A DNA stretch of 64,000 nt from Pochonia chlamydosporia 170 (taxonomy: Eukaryota; Ascomycota; Sordariomycetes; Hypocreales; Clavicipitaceae): contig NC_035794.1 of assembly GCF_001653235.2 (NCBI RefSeq), positions 4,278,001 to 4,342,000 on the forward strand, read 5' to 3'. The position numbers were made by a program, and so were the translations under genes. Shown here piece by piece: positions 51,138 to 61,800 of the stretch. Position 1 is the stretch's first letter, and each line of letters starts with the position of its first letter. The notes under the pieces were generated by a model. That model worked only from the letters and a program-made list of their open reading frames with translations, ran no database searches and had not been told where the DNA came from.

Positions 51138-52142
51138 AATAATAACAGTGCATTCCATCGAGGTATAGCTTTGGGACTTGTCATAAGCGAGTTAAGGGCA
51201 AAGACAAGAGTCGCCCATGTAAGGACACATCGCCAGTACGTTAGGTCTTCTATATACCAAGTCTATCTAACATAAACATTAAAGCTAATTCGCTGATCAA
51301 AATGTTAGTGTTCTTCGAAACACGGCGCGAACCGCAAATGTAAGTGGGAGGGTAGGAGGTGGGCTGAATGCGCGGATCAGACATAATCCGTCCATGTCGA
51401 GCCACATAAGCCGTCTTCGCACTTCCCGCACTTTAAGTCGATACGTTCCAGTTTACCAACAGCTTTCCCGTGCATCTCCATACCTGGAATAGGAATGGGG
51501 GAGTAGAAAAGGGCTGGGCTGCGTCGCGTCCTTTGGGCGAAGAGGGGACATTTAACGTTAGTATTAGTCTGCATTGCCTTTGCTAATGTGGATTATTTCG
51601 ATTCGGGCTAGTTAGGTACTATGAGATGCAATATTAGACGCATTTGAAGAGAGTAAGAGAACTAAAGGAGATTGTAGAAGCAATATTTAGTATTTACAGC
51701 GGATAGAAGAGACAAGGTTACTACCGCAGCTTAGCTAGATAGAGCAAGCGTGGTCTTGGTCCTACTTGGCAATAGTTTTCTCTGGTAAGGGTGTAACAAG
51801 CACGGTATAATAGAGGATAAAGCTAGGTAGCTGCTTTGGGCCAACAAAATGGCTTAAGCTACCCAAATTTAAGTAGCGGGGCTAAGGGGGCTGTGTAAGT
51901 ATTTTATTCTAAGATAAAGCTATACATATTACTGCATGTGTATAATAGAGGCAATTTTAAAGACACAAGTAAGACAATACATAGAGGTTATTACTAACTA
52001 AGGAACGAAACGAGAATGGGGCCCTTTGTAAGGTGCGCGAGTGCACAGACCGCGCTTATTCTGCAATATGAATGATAACTAACACTACGCGTGAGAAAGT
52101 TGTATTGTTCAGTGTATTCTTATTCAGCGCCTGAAAGATGGC
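51138..52142. other. intergenic, A/T-rich
   Basis: About 1 kb, clearly richer in A/T from 51590 to 52010, without a supported gene. It borders the AIM6-like relic. Confidence 0.4.
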
Positions 52143-53058
52143 TTGCTTCTAGTACCGAACGACCCCTTCGACATACTGTTCGGAAAGGATATAACCCGAA
52201 ATAGCCGTGACATCTGGGATGATGACCGCCAAGAATTCATTCAAACCAGGCACCCCGCGCCCGTCCACTCACGCAACGATTACTTGCGCTTGGTTCAAGG
52301 TGTATTAGTGTGGAAGCTAACGTCCATCTTCGTGGTCCCGATCTCCTGGTCGGGCATGATGCGAGAAACTTGCAATCCACCTTAAACCTGCGCACAATGT
52401 ATCCACAGCCACTCCAACGTATTGTTTGGGCTCGCAATTCCCAACGCACCGGCAAATATGTGCGCGGTATTTTTGATCTGGCCCCAGACCAGGCAGTTGT
52501 TCTGCTGGTTGATCTCAAGACCTCAGGACCAGAGACATTCGCCGAGCTGCACAGGCAGCTGCAACCACTACGAGATCATGACTACCTCACGTATTGGAAT
52601 GGTACGACAAGAATCTCACGGCCTATTACGATCGTAGCTTCGGGAAACTCTCCATTTTAATCCGTTATCGCTCTTAACGCAACACACCGGGATATCTTCT
52701 GGGACGCAAAGCTTGAGAATTTGGTTTCAGTTCAGGCTAATTTCCATACAGATCCCATCACATATAAATACAATCGCTCGAACTCGTATTTTGAGTCCAC
52801 GGAATTCCGAAACGCAATTTTGTAAAAGTACCAGAATATGTCGGCTGCGTTACCAAACACACCAGAAATGAAAATATCACATCGACTCAACTGGAGCAAG
52901 CAAAATCTCGTGGTCTTTTGGCCTGGTATTGGAATACGCCGTCGCAACCACCGAACCTAAGAGAAATAGCGTGGAGGGTTTTAGTAGAAAAGGAAGTCGA
53001 CATCTTAAATATGGATGATTTGGGGGTTGTACAGGCACGGGCGAAAGGGGTAACATAA
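52143..53058 (+). pseudogene. AIM6-like / PLC-type phosphodiesterase pseudogene
   Basis: Ordered fragments match the family named after yeast AIM6. HPAPVHSRNDYLRL comes first, then in another frame CISVEANVHLRGPDLLVGHD, APDQAVVLLVDLKTSGP, HDYLTYWNGTTR and PITIVASGNSPF. An in-frame TAA at 52658-52660 follows, yet the next codons (ALNATHRDIFWDAKLENL) still resemble the family. The end, AKSRGLLAWYWNTPS and VEKEVDILNMDDLGV, is in yet another frame up to TAA at 53056-53058. At least two frame changes and two stops, plus a gap before CISVEA, mark it as dead. The 5' end is uncertain. Confidence 0.75.
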
Positions 53059-53813
53059 GACCGTGATGCTATCAACCCAGGTAGGTAGGTTGTCCCCAAA
53101 TGACTAGAGAAACAAACAATTACGACGAGCTGTATCTCCCCATGCAGTCAGCGCCTCGCCACCCTCCACCATCGTATATGTGACAATAGTGGCAAGTCCG
53201 TCTATCGTTTGCTTAAATGCGCGTGGGTTTGGGCCTACGCAGGGTAATCAGGCTGCCACAATCCTCACCGATTGCAGTACACTTCTCCATGCAGACACTA
53301 AAAAGAGGCACGCAGACAGTCAATTATTATTGCTCATGGAAACGCTTAATAGCCTCAAGCTAAAAATGGGTGAGCGCTAGCACCTACCAACTCAAAGTGA
53401 CGAATAGTACATATAACCTGACGCTGGGCTTTGGGGCCTGGAACATGGCGTACATCAAATAGGATAACATGCGATAGTAGCCTAGGTACTAGTCTTTAAT
53501 TTTTCCGGATTAAGCAATTGATATGCCTTTTAAAAGTTTGCGAGATATTCTTCATTGATGCCCTGATGCATTGACGCTCACGTAGTTATTTTTTAGATGG
53601 CATGGTAACAGCTGAGGCTTCTGCTGGCTGATGGATCTGCCGCCGAAAATCTCCGATTCCGATTGCCCATGCAACACAACGAGACCCCAGATCAATTAAA
53701 GGGATATAAAACTCACACATGACTTTCTATTTACGAAGTAAAAAACTCCGCTCTAAAATAACTCGACCTTGTACCTGCAGCTATAACTGTACAATTGTTG
53801 CTGTGGAGGCATC
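53059..53813. other. intergenic, left flank of the biosynthetic locus
   Basis: No supported gene; a frame at 53180-53380 has no motif. The right end carries the TATA element and a short upstream ATG (53719) whose frame overlaps the Diels-Alderase start. Confidence 0.45.
53705..53710 (+). promoter_or_regulatory. TATA box of the Diels-Alderase gene
   Basis: GGGATATAAAACTC contains TATAAA 104 bp before the ATG at 53814. A transcript starting about 30 bp downstream would exclude the out-of-frame ATG at 53719, which supports this as the core promoter. Confidence 0.5.
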
Positions 53814-54986
53814 ATGGTCACCAAGTCCATTTCCTCGTTCAAGGTCGCTGAATCCATCTCGCCAGAGCCAGTGGCCGAGGGAGATTTCTTTCCCGATAGT
53901 GCCAATTTATACCCTAAGTTTCCGGAGAAGATTGGGAAATCGGCCGTCGAGGTGTGGCTCTTTGATGCTACAGCAGAAGATGGCAGTACTTCGATAACCA
54001 TTTCCTTTTTTCGCGATGCTTTAGCAGCACCCGCAGGATTTCGCATCGCGGTCAATGCCACTTGGGCTGATGGCGCTATCTGGAGCAGCCCAGTGATTTT
54101 TCCAAATTCCATCATCACATCGGACGGGCCTGGTCTGGATAAAGGAACTGTCGTCGGCGTGTGGCAGACGGACAGTGACAACAGCAACGCAACCTTTGAG
54201 GTATCTGCCGATCTTTCTACCGCACAAGTCGTTTTCAACGTTCCGGGTAAAATAATGGGTTCCCTTTTGCTGAAGTCCTTGGGATTTGCCTCTCTGCCCA
54301 AGACGGCCGCAGAAGCTGAAGCAGGACCGCGTATTTACTGGATGAGACCCATAGCCATGGCTGATGCTAAGGTTGACATTACTTTAACCTCGAAGACGCC
54401 CGAGGGTCAAACTACCGACAGACGGTTGGTAATGGGAGCGGGCGAAAGGGCCTTTGGAGGCGTTGATCGGTCGTGGGAAGCTTTGGGTTGGACGAGAGGC
54501 GTCACAGACTCCGTCTTCTTGCGAGCCAAAGCCGGACCATACACCCTCCAGATGATGATGCTGGTTGGCAAGGCTGAGAAAAGTTATCCAATAACTGCAT
54601 CTGCGAGGCTGTATTGGAACTCCGAGTTGATATGCGCACCGCGGACTGTCATTGGCGTCGATGAATTTGCTTCGCAAGCAGGAGATGGCGACTCACTGGC
54701 TGTGACCAGAGTCTTTGCAGGTGAAGGCCTTCCAGCCATTTTCCGCCACAGAAATGTCGGGTATCGGCTCGAATTCAATTCTGTTGGTGCGACGGAAGCG
54801 CAGAGATGGGTGTTCAATACTGTCCACCAACGAGCCTGGTATTGTAAGCCGACAGGTCCCCCAGGACCCGATGGAACGGGAACAGGTAGCTCAGGCTTTC
54901 TAGTATCCGTTGAGGGTGGGTTTCTTGGAGCTAAGGAGTCATTTCATGGCTGGGGTTATGAAGGACAAGTCGTCTTGCCGGAATAA
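53814..54986 (+). CDS. Diels-Alderase (decalin-forming, Fsa2/CghA-type)
   Basis: A single exon of 390 residues with family landmarks in order: [14 protein letters not shown] at the N-terminus, [76 protein letters not shown] and [18 protein letters not shown] with PGPDGTG. These match the two-domain beta-sandwich/lipocalin-like fold of fungal Diels-Alderases such as Fsa2 of the equisetin/fusarisetin pathway, known from general knowledge. Such enzymes shape the intramolecular [4+2] cyclisation of a polyenoyl tetramic acid into a trans- or cis-decalin. It lies 880 bp upstream of the PKS-NRPS on the same strand, the expected partner. Stereochemical outcome cannot be read from the sequence. Confidence 0.88.
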   Translation: MVTKSISSFKVAESISPEPVAEGDFFPDSANLYPKFPEKIGKSAVEVWLFDATAEDGSTSITISFFRDALAAPAGFRIAVNATWADGAIWSSPVIFPNSIITSDGPGLDKGTVVGVWQTDSDNSNATFEVSADLSTAQVVFNVPGKIMGSLLLKSLGFASLPKTAAEAEAGPRIYWMRPIAMADAKVDITLTSKTPEGQTTDRRLVMGAGERAFGGVDRSWEALGWTRGVTDSVFLRAKAGPYTLQMMMLVGKAEKSYPITASARLYWNSELICAPRTVIGVDEFASQAGDGDSLAVTRVFAGEGLPAIFRHRNVGYRLEFNSVGATEAQRWVFNTVHQRAWYCKPTGPPGPDGTGTGSSGFLVSVEGGFLGAKESFHGWGYEGQVVLPE

Positions 54987-55866
54987 GGCAATCACAGCAG
55001 CAGCTTGCGCTGACCTGTCAATACATTAAGTAGCTTGTAGTTGTTGCAGGTATAAGCTTCAGTCAACAGGACACGAGGCACATGCAGTCAACAGCAACGA
55101 CCACAGTCAGACATGACGAAGAAATTTACAACTTCCAGAATATTGGCATAGATTTCTGCTCGGTATATTACTCTAAATTATGTAACGTCCAGTCCAGTAT
55201 CGATTGATATGCATTGCGAAAAGGTATCTGTTTTAATAATGTCTGTCGGAAGAGAAATTGAAACGATATCCATTCCTTGGAGAGGATCTTGACTGTATCT
55301 TGACTGTCATAGCTGCATATTGTTTGGCCCTGATTTTGGCTTACCTGCTTCGGCTATGCATTGCTGACCCGCTGCATGCAACCAGGCTTATTTTGTCAGC
55401 TGTGGGCAAACAGGAGGAGTAATTCGGCCACGGAACGAGAATTATTGATCACTTTGCGAGACAGCTGTCTCCAAACGCGAATCGCGAAAACTCGGCAATC
55501 TTCGGGGCATACTCGAAGATTTCATTCTCATGCCTCGTCTCACGCCGGAATCAGCTGTAGCTTGTGAATTTACGTATTACGGCTTGCTTGCTAACCCCGA
55601 TCCCGATGGTATTTTGTATTGGATTGTGATGCTCTGTAACGTTGGTTCATCGCCGATATACTCCAGTCCTCGCGTGGCACCACGTGGAATTGTCTCAGCC
55701 TTGTTGGCATACTAAGTTGTATGTATATGTGGGATTGAGAAGGGTTTTTTTACGAATCATTGCGTCTCCTCATCTCTTCAACAGCTTTGGGTCATTTTCT
55801 GTCTTGGCTTAACCCAACTTCTTCAAAAATATTGCCTCAATTAGACCATCTTGGCACTTGTACAGT
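54987..55866. other. intergenic between Diels-Alderase and PKS-NRPS
   Basis: About 0.88 kb. Small open frames at 55361-55715 have no motifs. It must hold the synthase promoter. Confidence 0.45.
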
Positions 55867-58800
55867 ATGAAGGATACTCACGAGCAGGAGCCCATTGCGG
55901 TTATTGGCATGGCATGCCGATTTCCTGGCGGCTCTGATACTCCCTCAAAACTCTGGGACTTACTCAAAGCACCTCGGGATCTCTCTAAACGTGTTCCAAC
56001 TGATCGGTTCGATTCGAGCGGTTACTATCACGCCAATGGTTCCCACCACGGTGCCACTGACTGCCGCGATGCGTACTTTCTAGAGGAAGACGTAACGAAG
56101 TTTGATAATGCGTTTTTCAACATTCAGCCTGGCGAAGCTGAGGCTCTCGACCCCCAGCAGCGTCTACTCATGGAGACTGTATATGAGTCTTTGTAGGATA
56201 ATCCCCAGATGTCTCTCCTTCTTCGGTGGTTTTTGCCACTGGTAGCTAACTTGATTCGTAAAGAACCACTGCAGGTCAGACCATTGAAGATTTACGGGGC
56301 TCCCAAACCGCAGTGTATGTTGGTCTCATGTGCGATGACTGGGCGCAAATGACTGGGCGAGACTGGGACTTGGTCCCAACGTACACCGCTACCGGGACGA
56401 GTCGCGCCGTTCACTCCAACCGTATCTCTTATTTTTTTGACTGGCATGGTCCCAGCATGACTATTGACACGGCATGCTCATCGTCTCTTGTGGCAGTACA
56501 TCAAGGCGTGGCGGCCTTGCGCAGTGGCCAGTCTCCCATAGCCATCGCAGCTGGCGCAAATTTGATACTCGCTCCAGGTAAGATCAGACCCTACCCCATT
56601 GCTCATGAATCGATAAAGATTTAAAAGGCAACCTACCCTTAATAGGACTTAGTGCTGAAATCTACGGATTGCGTCATAGGGATGTGGATCGCTGAAAGCA
56701 ATCTTCACATGCTATCACCAACCGGTACCAGCAAGATGTGGGATGCTGCCGCTGATGGCTATGCCCGTGGCGAAGGTATAGCAGCTGTGGTGTTGAAAAC
56801 GCTCAGCGCAGCCATAAGGGACGGAGACAACATAGACTGTATTATTCGGGAAACCGGTGTCAATCAAGATGGCCGCACTGCTGGCCTGACGATGCCTAGC
56901 AACCTGGCTCAGTCTGACCTTATCCGTGACACATATCGACGAGCAGGGCTTGATATCAATAATGCCAAAGATCGCCCTCAGTTCTTCCACGCACATGGCA
57001 CTGGCACGCCGGCTGGTGATCCACAGGAGGCTGAGGCTATCTCACGGGCCTTTTTCGAATCTGGAGATATCAAAGACACGCTCTATGTAGGATCGATCAA
57101 GACCGTGATTGGGTTTGTTGATTCTTTCTGATTCTTGAGAGCCAACTAGCTAACTTGTGGATGCTGTGCAGGCATACCGAAGGCACCGCCGGCCTTGCCA
57201 GTCTCATTGGCACAAGTCTTGCGATGAAACATGGCACTATTCCCGCAAATTTGCATTTCAACAAGTTAAGCGATCGTGTAGCTCCATTCTGCACGCATTT
57301 ACAAGTTCCTGCAACATCTATGCCATGGCCTGTCACAGTGCCAGGGCAACCACGCCGGGCTAGTATCAATAGCTTCGGTGGGCAGTCCTCATAATACACC
57401 ATCAAATATTCATTCTAAACTGACATACATCTGTCTAGGTTTTGGTGGCACTAATGCTCATGCTATCATTGAGGGCTATGAGCTTCCGCCAACACAGCAG
57501 TACATGGCGAAGGCAAAATCCTTTACGCCGCTTACCATATCCGCCACTACGCCGTCTGCTCTCCGTTCTATGCTCTCCGATTTGCAAGGCTATTTGGCAA
57601 ACAATGAAGGCGCAAATATACGAGACCTTTCTCATACGCTGCAAGATCGCCGGTCGACTTTCGCTTTCCGTAAAACCATCGCAAGTAGCACACCCGCTGA
57701 CGCAATCAACAGAATAGAGAGTGTGCTTGCTAGCCCTCCAGGTGAGGATGGCCTCAATTTGCGCTATTCTGACATCGCGAAACCCAGGATTCTTGGAGTA
57801 TTCACTGGTCAAGGCGCCCAATGGCCACGAATGGGCGCAAGGCTGATTGAAGAATCACCATTTGCGGCCCGTCGCCTTAAGGAGCTTGACCAAGCCCTCT
57901 CTACACTCCCAGAGGATGACCGCCCGAGTTGGAAGTTAACAGATGAGCTCCTGGCAGAGGCATCAGCGTCCCGCCTTTCACAGGCCGCAATTTCTCAACC
58001 GCTATGTACAGCGGTTCAAATAGTGCTTGTTGATCTGATGAAAGCCGCAGACATTCAGCTTGGGGCTGTGGTTGGTCATTCATCAGGCGAGATTGGCGCC
58101 GCGTACGCTTCTGGATTTTTGTCAGCCACAGATGCAATTCGCATCGCCTATTATCGTGGTGTATATGCAAAGTTAGCTCGCTCTCCGATCGACGAGAATA
58201 TCAAGGGGGCCATGATGGCCGCAGGGATCTCCTTTGAAGATGCCCTTGAGCTGTGTGAATTAGACGACTTTGACGGCCGTATTCAGATAGCAGCCCGCAA
58301 CTCCTCGACCAGCGTGACTCTTTCAGGCGACGAAGATGCCATCAACGAGGCCGTGGAAATTTTAAAAGATGAAGGCAGGTTTGCGCGCAAATTGCAGGTC
58401 GATACTGCCTATCATTCGCACCATATGCAGGCTTGTGCTGCGCCGTATCACGAAGCATTGACGAGGTGCAATATCACAGTGCGGGACGGTAATAGCACAA
58501 CATGGTTCTCTAGCGTGGTCACTGGCCAGGTGATGACACGAGATCTGATCCAAGAGCAGTACTGGGTCGAGAACATGACAGGTGCGGTGTTGTTTGCCCC
58601 AGCTGTTGTTGCTGCTGTCGAAGCTGGTCCGTTCGACATCGCCATTGAATTCGGTCCCCATCCCGCCTTGAAAGGCCCCTGTCTTGACACCATTGAACAA
58701 GTCTCGGGCCATAAAATCCCATATACTGGCACGTTGACGCGGCAAAAGAACGATGTGGATGAGCTTTCCTCCGCACTAGGTTTCGCATGGGCGGAACTCG

Positions 58801-61800
58801 GCTCGGGGTCTGTTAATTTTAACGAATTCGAATCATTAATTTCTGGCTCGTCAATTCAACGGAAAATGCTTGCCGACCTTCCGACGTACCCGTTTGACCA
58901 TTCACGCTCATTCTACACTCTTACTCGCCTCTCAGGTAGCCATCGAAACACGCATACGCCCCTCCATCCATTGCTTGGCCGGCGATGTGTCGAGACAGAG
59001 TCCGACGATGAGATATCGTGGCGAAATGTTTTGCGTTCTACTGAAAATAGCTGGCTTCAAGGTCATGCTCTCCAAGGCCAAGTAGTCTTTCCAGCTATGG
59101 GCTACATCGCCATGGCGGTGGAAGCGGCTGCTTCTCTGGCTGGCCCAGAGCGAAGACTGGGACTCATCAGCCTTGAGGATGTCCTTATCGGCCGGGCGAT
59201 GGCCTTTGGCGACGAAAGTGTAGGAATGGAGGCCAGAATTGCCGTGAAAATTGTTAGTTTCACCGACGACATCCTTCACGGCAAAATTACATGCCATTCG
59301 GGATTACCCTATGATAATTCCACACCGCTGGCGTTGAACTTCAGCGCCAATGTCATTGTATCGTTCCATGAGCCGGAGAAAACAACGCTACCAGCGGTCC
59401 GGGTTGACGAAATCAATCTTGCCAACACTGATCCGCAGCGATTATACTCACAATTTAACAAGCTCGGCTATAACTATAGCCCGCCATTTACGGGCGTTCA
59501 GGTTATCCAACGCAAGAAAGGCTTCGCAACGGGAGAAATTGAGGACATTTCGGGAGACAAGTGGGAAGATCAGCTTATAGTCCACCCAGGCTTGCTAGAC
59601 TCGGCGCTCCAGACTGCGTTTGCTGCCTACTCTCATCCTCACGACGAACGGTTTTGGACATTACACGTTCCTACGGCCATCCGATCCGTCACTATCAATC
59701 CATACTTTACCGATCGAGGTGCCGGTCGATACAAGCAGTTCCAGTATCAATCTGTATCTCGTGACGAGCTGGAGTCTCCTGTTGTGGCGGATATTGATAT
59801 CTTCGCCGGACAAGGAGAATCACATGCCTTTGTTCAGTTTGAATCCGTTAAAGTCCAACCATTTGCGGCAGCTAGCGTCCGGGATGATGCGCTCATTTTT
59901 TCGCGATTTGCGTATGAGCTGGCTGAACCTGATGCAAAGGTGGCAGTTGAGGGAGGCGTCTCACAACATCCAGATACCGACGAAATATTCCAGATCATCG
60001 AACGTGTGGGATTTTACTATCTGCGCCGACTGCATGAGACTATTACCCCAGAGGAGGCCTCGGCGACGCTGTCCCATTATCAACTCCTTTTAGACTTCGC
60101 AAGCCGGACTGTGCCGCGTGTTGCACGCGGAGATCATCCCACAGTACCAAAGGAGGCAATGGCCGACTCGTCTGGTTATATCCGTTCCTTGATTGCCAAA
60201 TACCGCCACCGATCTGATCTACAGCTTTTGGAAACCGTAGGGGAAAACATCATTCCTGAGATCCGACGCAATGGGAGCATGATAGAGCACATGCTCAAAG
60301 ACGGGGTCTTGGACCAATTTTATGAGGAAGGTTTCGAGTTTGCCAACATTTGGATTGGTCGTGTTGTTGCTCAGATTGCCCATCGCCATCCGCGCATGAG
60401 AGTGTTCGAAATTGGTGCTGGCACGGGAGGCTCGACTCGTACAATCTTGCCCATGCTAGGCGATGCATTTGCAAGTTATACGTTTACGGATCTCTCCGCA
60501 GGGTTTTTCGAGCGTGCCAATGACCGCTTTATTAAGTACTCGGACAGGATGATATACAGCACGTATAATATGGAGATATCTCCCTCAGAACAGGGCTTTG
60601 AAGAAGGAAGCTACGATCTAGTCCTGGCATCAAACGTGTTACATGCCACTGGGAAGATAGAAGATACCATGGCCAACGCGCGCCGCCTTCTTCGACCTGG
60701 TGGCTATCTTGTCATGATTGAGATTATGGGAAATGACTACCTTGGTATCGGTGCGACTATGGGTGGTCTACCGGGTTGGTGGGCTGGCGCCGCCGTCGAT
60801 CCGGCCCGGAGAGACGGACCTTGCTTGACTTTGGACCAGTGGGATACGCTGGTTCGCCGGCATGGTTTCAACGGCGTGGAAACTCATACGCCTCTTGACC
60901 GCAAGCTGCAATGGTATGCTGTCTTGGTGTGTCGGGCGGTCGACGACCGTGTTCTCAGTCTCCGTGACCCCCTTCAGGCCCCAGTACCAGTCTCCAACAC
61001 TAGTGATCTGGTGATCGTTGGAGGGCGTACTCTGGCAGTAGCGGAGCTTGTCAAACAAGCCTCGGCGTTGCTGAAGTTCCGCTATCCAACGGTTACTCAC
61101 ATGGAGTCCCTGGAGGAGCTCAATCCAAACACACTAGCCCCGGGAAGCACGGTTCTTTCACTGGTCGAGCTCGACCAACAATTTCTAGAAACTCGCACAG
61201 AGGCTAAGCTTGAGGCGTTGAAGACGCTCTGGAGAAACGGTCGTAGCATCATGTGGGTGACTCGAGGAGCCAGGCACGAAAGTCCTCACTCCGCCTCCAT
61301 GGTTGGCCTGGCACGAGTTGCGCGTTATGAGTATCCTCATATTAACCTCCAGATCGTGGACTTCGATGTGCTCCCATCAGCAAACGCCGTGGCAGAATCT
61401 CTCCTACGCCTGGAACTGGGCAAGCGTTTCGAAGATGAAGGTGCACAGCTCCTTTGGACAGTGGAGCCGGAATTGCATTACGTCAATGATCAGCTTCACA
61501 TTCCGCGTCTGTATCCATACATTGAAGCAAACCAGCGCTATAATACTTGCCGTCGTACTGTATCAGCGGAAGTAAACCCACATAAAGCAACAGTAGTGCT
61601 GGAGCCCACCGCAAATGGAACGGCTTTGAAGCCGTGTGCTGTATCACCACTCCGTATACCGCTCGAGCTACCGGGAAGTGGCAAGAAGCAAATCACGATA
61701 CAACTCCAACAATCGCTACTACAGTCTATCAAAATCCATAATGTGGGATTTTTCAACCTCTGTGCCGGTACCGAAGTCGATTCTGGCGAGGGTGTTCTTG

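Noticed and set aside
53180..53380. 66-codon frame left of the Diels-Alderase
   Set aside because: No motif, no promoter or splice evidence; probably chance or an unrecognisable relic.
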